Source of the DNA: Paracoccus marinus
GTDB lineage: Bacteria > Pseudomonadota > Alphaproteobacteria > Rhodobacterales > Rhodobacteraceae
DNA: 64,000 nt
Reading direction: 5' to 3'
NCBI RefSeq assembly: GCF_007018965.1
Contig: NZ_VJYZ01000033.1
Coordinates: forward strand, 310,001 to 374,000
Below are positions 41,023 through 49,145 of the stretch, piece by piece; the stretch's first letter is position 1, and every line of letters begins with the position of its first letter. The position numbers were made by a program, and so were the translations under genes. The notes under the pieces are model-generated. The model searched no databases. It had not been told where the DNA came from and was given only the letters and a program-made list of their open reading frames with translations.

Positions 41023-42618
41023 ATGGATTTCGACGTCGTGATCGCGGGCGCGGGCAGCGCCGGTTGCGTGCTGGCCGCGCGCCTGTCCGAGGATCCGCGC
41101 CTGCGCGTCCTTCTAGTCGAGGCGGGCGGGCGCGACAATTATCACTGGATCCAGGTCCCGATCGGCTACCTTTATTGCATCGGCAATCCCCGCACCGACT
41201 GGATGTACCGCACCGCGCCCGAACCGAACCTCGGCGGGCGCGAGCTTCTGTATCCGCGCGGGCGGGTGCTGGGCGGGTCTAGCTCGATCAACGGGATGCT
41301 GTACGTGCGCGGGCAGGCCGCAGATTATGACGGCTGGCGGCAGGCGGGCTGCACCGGCTGGGGCTGGGACGACGTGAAGCCCCTGTTCCTGAAGTCCGAG
41401 GACTATTTCGCCGGCGCGTCCGACGACCACGGCGCGGGCGGTCCCTGGCGGATCGAACGGCAGCGCCTGCGCTGGGACATCCTGGACGACTGGGCCCGCG
41501 CGGCCGAGGCGGTGGGCATCCCCTGCGTCGAGGATTTCAACACCGGCGACAACGAGGGCGTGGGCTACTTCAAGGTCAGCCAGAAGGGCGGCTTCCGTGT
41601 TTCGGCGTCGCGCGCCTTCCTGCGCCCGGCGATGCGGCGTCCGAACCTTACCGTGATGACCTGCCGCCACGTCCGCCGCGTCGTGTTCGACGGCACCCGC
41701 GCCGTCGGGCTGGAACTGTTCGCGGACGGCGCGTCCGAAATCGTTCGCGGCGGGCAGGTCGTGCTATCCGCAGGCGCGATCGGGACGCCGCAGATCCTGC
41801 AGCTGTCGGGGATCGGTCCGGGCGCGCTGCTGCAGGACATGGGAATCGCGACCCTGCGCGACGCGCCGGTGGGCGAGAACCTGCAGGACCATCTTCAGAT
41901 CCGCTGCGCGTGGAAGGTGACGGGCGCGCGCACGCTGAACCAGCTGGCCCGGCGCTGGTGGGGCAAGGGAATGATCGCGGCCGAATACCTCGCCCGCCGC
42001 ACCGGCCCGATGAGCATGGCGCCGAGCCAGCTTGGCGCGTTTGCCCGCTCGGGCCCCCACGTGGCGACCCCGGACCTGGAATGGCATGTCCAGCCCCTCA
42101 GCCTCGAGGCGTTCGGCCAGCCGCTGCACGATTTTCCCGCCATCACGGCGAGCGTCTGCCCGCTGCGCCCCGAAAGCCGCGGCCATGTCCGCATCACCTC
42201 TCCCGATCCGATGCAGGCCCCCCGGATCGCGCCGAACTACCTGTCGGCGCCCGCCGATCGCGCGACGGCGGCGCGCGCGATCCGCCTGACCCGCCGGATC
42301 ATGCGGCAGGAGCCGCTGGCCCGCTATCGCCCCGAGGAGTTCAAGCCGGGCGCCGAGTGGGGCGACGACAGCGACGAGGCGCTGGCCGAGGCCGCGGGCC
42401 GGATCGGCTCGACCATCTTCCACCCGGTCGGCACCGCCCGGATGGGCGCCGATCCGCATTCGGTCGTGGACCCGTCCTTGCGGGTGCGGGGGGTGGACGG
42501 GCTGCGGGTGGTGGACGCGTCCGTCATGCCGACGATCACCTCGGGCAACACCAACGCGCCCACGATCATGATCGCCGAAAAGGCAGCCATGCTGATCGCG
42601 GCCGACCTGCGCGGGTGA
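41023..42618 (+). CDS. GMC-family FAD oxidoreductase (choline dehydrogenase-like)
   Basis: 531 aa flavoenzyme. The N-terminal 'DFDVVIAGAGSAGCVLAARL' binds the FAD ADP part. 'RGRVLGGSSSINGMLYVRG' and 'GAIGTPQILQLSGIGP' are GMC signatures 1 and 2. The C-terminus has 'STIFHPVGTARMGAD', containing the catalytic His, and 'MPTITSGNTNAPTIMIAEKA'. It oxidises an alcohol (choline, polyethylene glycol, long-chain alcohol or similar), but the substrate is not fixed and no betB or betI lies nearby. It is divergent from pqiA1. Confidence 0.9.
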   Translation: MDFDVVIAGAGSAGCVLAARLSEDPRLRVLLVEAGGRDNYHWIQVPIGYLYCIGNPRTDWMYRTAPEPNLGGRELLYPRGRVLGGSSSINGMLYVRGQAADYDGWRQAGCTGWGWDDVKPLFLKSEDYFAGASDDHGAGGPWRIERQRLRWDILDDWARAAEAVGIPCVEDFNTGDNEGVGYFKVSQKGGFRVSASRAFLRPAMRRPNLTVMTCRHVRRVVFDGTRAVGLELFADGASEIVRGGQVVLSAGAIGTPQILQLSGIGPGALLQDMGIATLRDAPVGENLQDHLQIRCAWKVTGARTLNQLARRWWGKGMIAAEYLARRTGPMSMAPSQLGAFARSGPHVATPDLEWHVQPLSLEAFGQPLHDFPAITASVCPLRPESRGHVRITSPDPMQAPRIAPNYLSAPADRATAARAIRLTRRIMRQEPLARYRPEEFKPGAEWGDDSDEALAEAAGRIGSTIFHPVGTARMGADPHSVVDPSLRVRGVDGLRVVDASVMPTITSGNTNAPTIMIAEKAAMLIAADLRG

Positions 42619-42649
42619 TCGCGGCCGGAAATGCGCGGGATTTGATCTG

Positions 42650-42664
42650 TTAACCGCGCGTTGA
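42650..42664 (+). promoter_or_regulatory. CtrA-like box upstream of motB
   Basis: TTAA-CCGCGCG-TTGA: the spacing of seven and all but one base of the CtrA site TTAA-N7-TTAA are present. It lies 49 bases before the motB ATG. Confidence 0.5.
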
Positions 42665-42713
42665 GGGCGCGGCTGCTATGCCGGTTCCGAAGACGGTTTC
42701 GGAAGGCGGGCAG

Positions 42714-43463
42714 ATGGCGGGCAAGGACGGATCGACCGTCATCATCCGGCGCGGCGGCGACGTGGTCGCGGCCGGCCATCATGGCGGCGCGTGGAAGGTG
42801 GCCTACGCCGACTTCGTGACCGCGATGATGGCGTTCTTCCTGCTCATGTGGCTTCTGAACGCCACGACCGAAAAGCAGCGCGCGGGACTGGCCGACTATT
42901 TCGACCCGACCGTCGTGCAGACGCCGAACGGCGGCACGACCGGCGTCGATCCGGGCACGACCGATCCCCTATCCCCCGGCGACGCGACCTCGAGCGCCGT
43001 GTTCGAGGAAATTGCGCGTCACATCCAGGACCAACTGACGGGATCGGGCGCGGAATCGATGCAGCGCACGAACATCCTGCGCCACGTCGTCACCCGCATG
43101 ACCGACGAGGGTCTGGTGATCGAACTGGGCGATCTCGCCGATGCGCCCTTGTTTCGGGGCGACACGGCCGAGCCTGCGCCGGTGCTGATCGACCTGTCCG
43201 GGATTGTCGCCGAAGTCCTGGGGCAGGTGCGCAACGACGTCGCGATCTCGGGACACGTCCGCAGCTTTCCGCAGGTGATGGTGTCGTCCCCCGTGTGGGC
43301 GCTGTCCGACGCGCGCGCCCACACCGTAAGGGGGCTGATGCAGTCGGGCGGGCTCGACCCCGTCCGCATCCAGCGGGTGACGGCGCTGGCCGATCGCCGC
43401 CACCGCAACTCGAACCCGCTCGACCCGGCCAACAACCGGATCGAGGTCATCCTTCTCAGGTGA
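42714..43463 (+). CDS. motB: Flagellar motor stator protein MotB-like
   Basis: 249 aa. A short cytoplasmic N-terminus is followed by 'WKVAYADFVTAMMAFFLLMW', the MotB transmembrane helix with the proton-pathway Asp. The plug region ('FDPTVVQTPNGGTTG') and a C-terminal OmpA-like peptidoglycan-binding domain follow, though the latter is divergent. The ATG at 42714 follows GGAAGGCGGGC; an ATG at 42678 is less likely. It is the first gene of a flagellar block with flgE, flgK, flgL and flgI. No motA is in the window. Confidence 0.88.
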   Translation: MAGKDGSTVIIRRGGDVVAAGHHGGAWKVAYADFVTAMMAFFLLMWLLNATTEKQRAGLADYFDPTVVQTPNGGTTGVDPGTTDPLSPGDATSSAVFEEIARHIQDQLTGSGAESMQRTNILRHVVTRMTDEGLVIELGDLADAPLFRGDTAEPAPVLIDLSGIVAEVLGQVRNDVAISGHVRSFPQVMVSSPVWALSDARAHTVRGLMQSGGLDPVRIQRVTALADRRHRNSNPLDPANNRIEVILLR

Positions 43464-43485
43464 CCCCCCGCGGACAGCGTCGCCG

Positions 43486-43500
43486 TTAGCCGGATCTTAA
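43486..43500 (+). promoter_or_regulatory. CtrA-like box upstream of flgE
   Basis: TTAG-CCGGATC-TTAA, one mismatch to TTAA-N7-TTAA, 74 bases before the flgE ATG. Together with the box upstream of motB it supports CtrA control of this flagellar block. Confidence 0.5.
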
Positions 43501-43574
43501 GGGCTTTCGGCCACAACACTGACAACACGCACGACACGCATGACTGCCACAGCGCTACTCAACACGGGTGAACC

Positions 43575-44894
43575 ATGTCGATTTCTTCGTCCCTCAACGC
43601 CGGCGTCGCCGGTCTGGCCGCCAACGCCACACGCCTCGCGGGCATTTCCGACAACATCGCGAACTCGGGCACCTACGGCTACAAGCGGGTGAACACCCAG
43701 TTCGAAGGGATGGTCATCAACCAGGCCCGTGGCGCCGGCGTCTATTCGGCGGGCGGGGTGCGCGCCATGACCTCGCGGGTGATCGACCAGAAAGGGGCGC
43801 TGATCTCGTCGTCGCACCCGCTGGACCTCGCGATTTCTGGCCGCGGCATGCTGCCGGTGATCCCCTCGGCCACGCTGGGCCAGAACCCGGCGGACCGGCC
43901 GATCATGATGACGACGACCGGCTCGTTCCGCCCCGATGCGGAAGGCGTGCTGCGGACCGAATCGGGTCTGGTGCTGATGGGCTGGCCCGCGAACTCGGAC
44001 GGCACGGTGCCCACCCAGACCCGCGATGCGGTGGGCGGGCTGCAGCCGATCGTGCTGAACGCCAACCAGACCTCGGCCGATCCGACCACGATGATGAGCC
44101 TTGGCATCAACCTGCCCGCCGTCGCGACCGAGGAAGGGGCCACCGGCGATCCGATGACCACGCGGGTCGAATATTTCGGCAATCTCGGCACGTCGGAATC
44201 GCTCAACATCACCTTCACCCCGGTGCCCTCGGCGGTGCCCGGCCAGATGTCGAACCAGTGGCGGATGGAAATCCGCGACAGCGCCTCGCCGCCCGCCACC
44301 AACCTGGTCGGCAGCTATACCCTTGAATTCGACGACAGCCCGACGCTGGGCGGCCGCCTCGCCTCGGTCACGACGCTGAGCGGCGGTGCTTATGACGCCA
44401 CCACGGGCGAGCTTGCGCTGACCGTCGCCGGCGGCCCGATGGCGGTCAGGATCGGGACCGTGGGCGACGCCAACGGGCTGACGCAGCTTGCCGACAGCTT
44501 CAAGCCGGTCAACATCAGCAAGGACGGCTCGCCAGTCGGCAACCTGACCGCCGTCGAGGTCGACGAGAACGGCCTGATGCGCGCGACCTACGACACCGGC
44601 TTCATCCGCACGATCTACCAGATCCCGCTGGTCGACGTGCCGAACCCGAACGGCCTGATCGCGCTGAACAACCAGACCTACCAGGTCTCGCCCAGCTCGG
44701 GCTCGTTCTTCCTGTGGGACGCGGGCGACGGCCCGACCGGCACCGTCGTGGGCTACGCCCGCGAAGGGTCGGCCACCGACGTCGCGGCCGAACTGACCGA
44801 CCTGATCCAGACCCAGCGCGCCTATTCGTCGAACGCCAAGGTCATCCAGACCGTGGACGAGATGCTGCAGGAAACCACCAACATCAAGCGCTGA
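43575..44894 (+). CDS. flgE: Flagellar hook protein FlgE
   Basis: 439 aa structural subunit of the hook. The N-terminus 'MSISSSLNAGVAGLAANATR' and 'GISDNIANSGTYGYKRV' is the flagellar rod/hook signature. The C-terminus 'LTDLIQTQRAYSSNAKVIQT' forms the matching terminal helix. The middle carries the variable hook domains. Exported by the flagellar type III system. It starts 111 bp after motB behind its own CtrA-like box. Confidence 0.92.
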   Translation: MSISSSLNAGVAGLAANATRLAGISDNIANSGTYGYKRVNTQFEGMVINQARGAGVYSAGGVRAMTSRVIDQKGALISSSHPLDLAISGRGMLPVIPSATLGQNPADRPIMMTTTGSFRPDAEGVLRTESGLVLMGWPANSDGTVPTQTRDAVGGLQPIVLNANQTSADPTTMMSLGINLPAVATEEGATGDPMTTRVEYFGNLGTSESLNITFTPVPSAVPGQMSNQWRMEIRDSASPPATNLVGSYTLEFDDSPTLGGRLASVTTLSGGAYDATTGELALTVAGGPMAVRIGTVGDANGLTQLADSFKPVNISKDGSPVGNLTAVEVDENGLMRATYDTGFIRTIYQIPLVDVPNPNGLIALNNQTYQVSPSSGSFFLWDAGDGPTGTVVGYAREGSATDVAAELTDLIQTQRAYSSNAKVIQTVDEMLQETTNIKR

Positions 44895-44922
44895 GGCGCG
44901 GGATAGGAAAGGGGAGACGGCG

Positions 44923-46380
44923 ATGAGCCTGACGAACGCGCTGTCGAACGCCATGTCGGGGCTGGCCTATGCGGGCCGGGGCACCGAGGTCGTGGCCTCG
45001 AACATCGCCAACGCTCAGACGCCGGGATACGCCCGGCGCGAGCTGCAGTTGTCGCCCCGGTCCCATATCGCGGGCGGCGGCGGGGTGCAGATCGACTCGG
45101 TTGCGCGCGTGGTCCAGCAGTCCGTGCTGGCCCAGCAGCGCCTTGCCGGCAGCGACGCTGCGGGAACGGCGCTCATGACCGGCTTCGCGCGCGACGTCGA
45201 GCATGCGATCGGCGTTCCGGGCGAGCCCGGATCGCTGACCGCGACCCTTGCCGAGTTCGAGGCGGCGCTGGCGTCCGCCACCAGCCGGCCGGACAGCGAG
45301 ACGCGGCTTTCCGCCGTCCTATCGCGCGCCGGCGCGCTTGCCGCCAAGATCAACCGGCTCGGCGTCCAGCTGACCGAGGATCGCACCAACGCCGACGCGG
45401 CGATCGCGGCCGACGTGGCGCGGCTGAACGCCGGCCTTGGCCAAGTGGCCGAGCTCACTCGTAGCATCACCGTCCAGATCGCGCAGGGGAACGACGCAAG
45501 CTCGCTCATGGACCGGCGGCAGGCGCTGATCTCGTCCCTGGCCGAGATCGTGCCGCTGCAGGAACTGTCCCGCGACAATGGCCGGGTGGCGCTGGTCACG
45601 GCGGGCGGGGCGTTGCTGTTGGACGGCTCGCAGCCCATGCGGATCGGCTTTCGCCCGACCGTGCCGGTGACGCCGGGGATGACCGTAGGCAGCCCGCTGG
45701 CGCTGTTGACGATCGACGATGCCGACGTGACCGCGGGCCAGATGTCGATGTTCGCGGGCGGCACCCTCGGCGCCCGGTTCACGATCCGCGACCAGACCGC
45801 GCCCGAGCTTCAGTCGCGGCTGGACGCGCTCGCGCTCGACCTGGTCGACCGGGCGGCCGATGCGGCTGTCGACCCGACGCTGCCCGCGGGCTCGGCCGGT
45901 CTGTTCACCGACGACGGCGATCCTTTGCGCCCCGCCCACCCCACAGGTCTTGCGGGCCGCCTGGTGGTGAACCCGCTGGCCGATCCCGCCACGGGCGGCG
46001 CGCTGTGGCGCCTGCGCGACGGGATGGCTGCCGTCGCGCCGTCCGCCCCCGGCGATCCCGGCGCGCTTGGCCGGCTTGCCGATGCGATTGCCCGCCCGCG
46101 CCTGCCTGCTGGCGCGCCGGCGGGGGCCGCGGCGCGCAGCGCGCAGGTCATCGCCGCCGACATGACATCGACCGCGTCTGGCCTTCGATTGGGTGCCGAA
46201 GCCGACGAGGCGCGCGCCACCGCGCAGCACGACGCGCTTTCGGACATGATGCGGTCCGACGGCGTCGACACCGACCGCGAGCTGGAAAACCTGCTCGGCC
46301 TCGAACGCGCCTACGCCGCCAACGCCAAGGTGCTGAAGGCGGTCGACGACATGCTGCTGAACATTCTGGGGCTGACATGA
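44923..46380 (+). CDS. flgK: Flagellar hook-associated protein 1 (FlgK)
   Basis: 485 aa junction protein between hook and filament. N-terminus 'MSLTNALSNAMSGLAYAGRG' and 'VASNIANAQTPGYARRELQL' with a C-terminal 'NLLGLERAYAANAKVLKAVD' are characteristic. It is shorter than enteric FlgK (about 546), as in alphaproteobacteria. Preceded by AGGAAAGGGGAG. Its stop overlaps the flgL start (ATGA). Confidence 0.92.
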   Translation: MSLTNALSNAMSGLAYAGRGTEVVASNIANAQTPGYARRELQLSPRSHIAGGGGVQIDSVARVVQQSVLAQQRLAGSDAAGTALMTGFARDVEHAIGVPGEPGSLTATLAEFEAALASATSRPDSETRLSAVLSRAGALAAKINRLGVQLTEDRTNADAAIAADVARLNAGLGQVAELTRSITVQIAQGNDASSLMDRRQALISSLAEIVPLQELSRDNGRVALVTAGGALLLDGSQPMRIGFRPTVPVTPGMTVGSPLALLTIDDADVTAGQMSMFAGGTLGARFTIRDQTAPELQSRLDALALDLVDRAADAAVDPTLPAGSAGLFTDDGDPLRPAHPTGLAGRLVVNPLADPATGGALWRLRDGMAAVAPSAPGDPGALGRLADAIARPRLPAGAPAGAAARSAQVIAADMTSTASGLRLGAEADEARATAQHDALSDMMRSDGVDTDRELENLLGLERAYAANAKVLKAVDDMLLNILGLT

Positions 46381-47393
46381 GCATTTCCCTGACCACCTCC
46401 GACCTGTCCCGCGCCGTGCAGCTGCGGCGCGCCAACCAGGACATCAAGGCGCAGCTTTCCGCGCTGACGCACGAGGTCACGACCGGCCGCCGCCACGACC
46501 TCGCCGCCGCGCAGCGCGGAGACATGGGGCCGGTCGCGTTCATCTCGTCCCGGCTCACGACGCTGGATGCGCTGTCATCGAATGCCGCGCTGATCGGCAA
46601 CGAGCTGGAGGCGGTGCAGACAGCTCTTGGTGCCGTCCAGTCGCTGGTCGGCGACAAGGGGGCCGCATTCCTGGCGGATGCCGCGGTCGGCAACCCCGCA
46701 ACGATGGCGATCCATGCGCGCCAGGCCGCCGGCGACATGGAGGCGGTGGTCGCCTCGTTCAACGTGACTGCGGGCGGCCGGCAACTTCTGTCGGGTGCGG
46801 CGACCGATACGGCGCCGCTTTCGCCCGCTGCCGACATCCTGTCGATGACGCGCGCGATTGCCGCCGGGCAGCCGACCGCCGGTCAGGCGATCGCCGCGAT
46901 CGACGCCTGGTTCGATGCACCGGCGGGCGGCGGCGGCTTCCTCGACATGGCCTATCACGGCGCGCCGGTTGCGGACGCAGGCGTCGCCGTCGCTCCGGGA
47001 ACGAAGGTCGTCAATCCGGCGACCGCCGCAGATGCGTCCGTACGGGCGACGCTGAAGGGGCTGGCGATCGCCGCAATTGCGGCCGATCCCGGCATCGCGC
47101 CAGATCCAGGGTCGCGCGCGCTCATGATCCAGGCGGCGGGCGAGCGGCTGGTGGGTGGAAGCCGGGGCCTGACCGCCTTGCAGGCGGCAGTCGGCAGCGT
47201 GCAGGCGACGGTCGAGGACGCGGCGACCCGCAACGATGCGGAGGCGATGGGGCTTAAGATCATGCACAACAAGCTGGCCTCGGCCGATCCCTACGAGTCG
47301 GCGACGGCGCTGACCGAGGCGGAGGGGCGGCTTGAAAAGCTGTACGCCCTGACCGCGCGGCTGAGCCGCCTGTCGCTGGCGGATTACCTGTGA
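46377..47393 (+). CDS. flgL: Flagellar hook-associated protein 3 (FlgL)
   Basis: 338 aa second junction protein. 'AVQLRRANQDIKAQLSALTH' and 'EVTTGRRHDLAAAQRGDMG' at the N-terminus and a helical C-terminus ('ALTEAEGRLEKLYALTARLS') fit the flagellin-like FlgL family. Starts at ATGA overlapping flgK. Alternative longer frames in other phases are shadows. Confidence 0.88.
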   Translation: MSISLTTSDLSRAVQLRRANQDIKAQLSALTHEVTTGRRHDLAAAQRGDMGPVAFISSRLTTLDALSSNAALIGNELEAVQTALGAVQSLVGDKGAAFLADAAVGNPATMAIHARQAAGDMEAVVASFNVTAGGRQLLSGAATDTAPLSPAADILSMTRAIAAGQPTAGQAIAAIDAWFDAPAGGGGFLDMAYHGAPVADAGVAVAPGTKVVNPATAADASVRATLKGLAIAAIAADPGIAPDPGSRALMIQAAGERLVGGSRGLTALQAAVGSVQATVEDAATRNDAEAMGLKIMHNKLASADPYESATALTEAEGRLEKLYALTARLSRLSLADYL

Positions 47394-48496
47394 TGGCGCG
47401 CGTCCTGCGATGGGTGTTGCTGGGCGTGCTTTTGCCGGCGATGGCCCACGCCGCGCCGGTGCGGATCAAGGACCTGGTCACGATCGACGGTGTGCGGGGC
47501 AACGATCTTGTCGGCTACGGTCTGGTCGTCGGGCTGAACGGCACCGGCGACAGCCTGCGGAACACGCCCTATACTGAAGAAATGCTGTCGGGAATGCTGG
47601 AACGTCTGGGCGTGAACGTCACCGGCGAAAGCTTCCGGCCCAAGAACGTGGCGGCCGTCATGGTCACGGCGACGCTGCCCCCCTTTGCGCGCGCGGGCAG
47701 CCAGTTCGACGTCAACGTGGCGGCGATCGGCGATGCGAAAAGCCTGCTGGGCGGCACGCTGGTGCTGACGCCGCTGAATGCCGCCGACGGGTCGGTCTAT
47801 GCGGTGGCGCAGGGGTCGGTCATCGCCGGGGGCGTCGCGGTCGAGGGCGAGGCCGCCAAGGTCGTCCAGGGCGTGCCGACGGCCGGCGCGGTGCCGTCGG
47901 GCGCGCGGGTCGAGCGCGAGGTGAGCTTCGATTTCTCGAGCATGACGGGATTCAGGCTGGCGCTTCGAACGGCCGATTTCACGACCGCCGCGCGGATCGA
48001 GGCGGTGATCAACGACGACCTCGGTCCCGGCGTCGCGGAACTGCTGGATGCGGGCACGGTGAACGTGGACCCGAGCAGCCTGGGAACGGTCAACCCCGCC
48101 CGGCTTGCGGGACGGATCGAGAACCTGACGGTCGAGCCGGAATCACGGGCGCGCGTCGTGGTGGACCACAAGTCCGGCACGATCGTGGTGGGCGAGGACG
48201 TGCGGATCTCTCGCGTGGCGGTATCGCAGGGCAGCCTGACGCTGCGGGTGCGCGAGGCGCCGGTGGTGTCGCAGCCGAACCCCTTTGCCGACGGGCAGAC
48301 GGTCGTCGTCCCGCGCACCGACGCGCAGATCACGCAGGAACCCGGCATCGGTTTCGCCGAGGTGAGCGGGGACTCATCGCTCTCCGACGTCGTGGCGGGG
48401 TTGAACGCGCTGGGTGTGCGCCCGCGCGAGATGATCGACATTCTCAAGGCCGTTCACGCGGCGGGTGCGCTGCATGCGGAGTTCGTGGTGAATTGA
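47393..48496 (+). CDS. flgI: Flagellar P-ring protein FlgI
   Basis: 367 aa periplasmic P-ring protein. Residues 1-19 are a signal peptide ('VLLGVLLPAMAHA'). 'VRIKDLVTIDGVRGNDLVGYGLVVGL' and 'NGTGDSLRNTPYTEEML' are the FlgI signature. The terminal 'LKAVHAAGALHAEFVVN' is intact. The ATG at 47393 overlaps the flgL stop by one base; a GTG three bases earlier is also possible. This is the last recognisable flagellar gene; the usual continuation is missing and replaced by a repeat region. Confidence 0.93.
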   Translation: MARVLRWVLLGVLLPAMAHAAPVRIKDLVTIDGVRGNDLVGYGLVVGLNGTGDSLRNTPYTEEMLSGMLERLGVNVTGESFRPKNVAAVMVTATLPPFARAGSQFDVNVAAIGDAKSLLGGTLVLTPLNAADGSVYAVAQGSVIAGGVAVEGEAAKVVQGVPTAGAVPSGARVEREVSFDFSSMTGFRLALRTADFTTAARIEAVINDDLGPGVAELLDAGTVNVDPSSLGTVNPARLAGRIENLTVEPESRARVVVDHKSGTIVVGEDVRISRVAVSQGSLTLRVREAPVVSQPNPFADGQTVVVPRTDAQITQEPGIGFAEVSGDSSLSDVVAGLNALGVRPREMIDILKAVHAAGALHAEFVVN

Positions 48497-48856
48497 GGGT
48501 GGGCTGGGTAGATGCCGGCCGGGGCCTCAGGAGAAGGTCTTTAGGGGCAATGGGGGGAGTGGCTGAAGGCCGCGCAACATCTCGTTGAACAGGCTGGTGA
48601 GCCGCATTGAGGGCAGACTTGGTTCCGTCGGCAGCGACCATTGCTATGCGATGCTGTAAGCGGTTGGCCCGTTTCGGCCTTGGCAGATCGGGACCGATGC
48701 CCCTAGGTGGCGGTTCGTACTTTGTGCCGGGCTAACTCGCAAACTGCGGAAGTCCTCGGAAAAGGGATTGGGCAAACGACCTGATGGGTGTGCCCCGTCG
48801 AGCGGTTTGGTTCGTGACCGCCACCCCAAACTCCGGCGTGAATCCATGCAAGCAAG
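48497..48856. other. Gene-poor stretch after flgI
   Basis: I see no convincing gene. By eye the GC content is lower than in the genes around it. Small open frames on the minus strand (48444-48641, 48644-48847) have no ribosome sites or recognisable domains. This may be a remnant of lost sequence or of a mobile segment. Confidence 0.6.
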
Positions 48857-49003
48857 AGCCAGGTAGTCACAGTCGGTGGATGCCGCTTGCCTGCAAGCGC
48901 GGCGCGCGCATGCTCAGTCGAGACTGCTACCCATGACAACAGGGCGCTGCATCACTCCGGCGATGCTGCGCCCCATTCTCGCGTTTCGATCGTCACCAGC
49001 AAC
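48857..49003. repeat. Direct repeat, copy A (147 bp)
   Basis: An imperfect copy of the sequence at 49004-49145. It begins AGCCAGGTAGTCACAGTCGG and ends TTTCGATCGTCACCAGCAAC. On the minus strand the last part corresponds to the final codons of the glucan synthase gene, read through into an altered end. So copy A looks like a duplicated 3' end of the downstream gene plus its trailer, partly eroded. Confidence 0.8.
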
Positions 49004-49145
49004 AGCCAGGCAGTCACAGTCGGTGGATGCCGCTTGCTTGCGAGCGCAGCGCGCATGCTCAGTCGAGAACGCTATCCACCACAACAGGGCGCAGCATCAC
49101 TCCGGCGATGCTGCGCCCCATTCTCAAGTTTCGATCCTCACCAGC
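49004..49145. repeat. Direct repeat, copy B
   Basis: It begins AGCCAGGCAGTCACAGTCGG and contains the stop region of the glucan synthase gene (stop at 49124-49126). It differs from copy A by scattered substitutions and small indels. It includes a 12-bp perfect hairpin stem at 49087-49118 that copy A has lost by mismatch. Confidence 0.8.
49087..49118. terminator. Strong hairpin beyond the glucan synthase stop
   Basis: A 12-bp perfect stem GGGCGCAGCATC / GATGCTGCGCCC with an eight-base loop ACTCCGGC. Neither side has a T-tract, so it may be a factor-dependent terminator or a 3' stabiliser of the minus-strand mRNA. Confidence 0.55.

Noticed and set aside
48444..48847. Two short minus-strand frames after flgI
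   Set aside because: No ribosome site, domain or conserved feature; one overlaps the 3' end of flgI.
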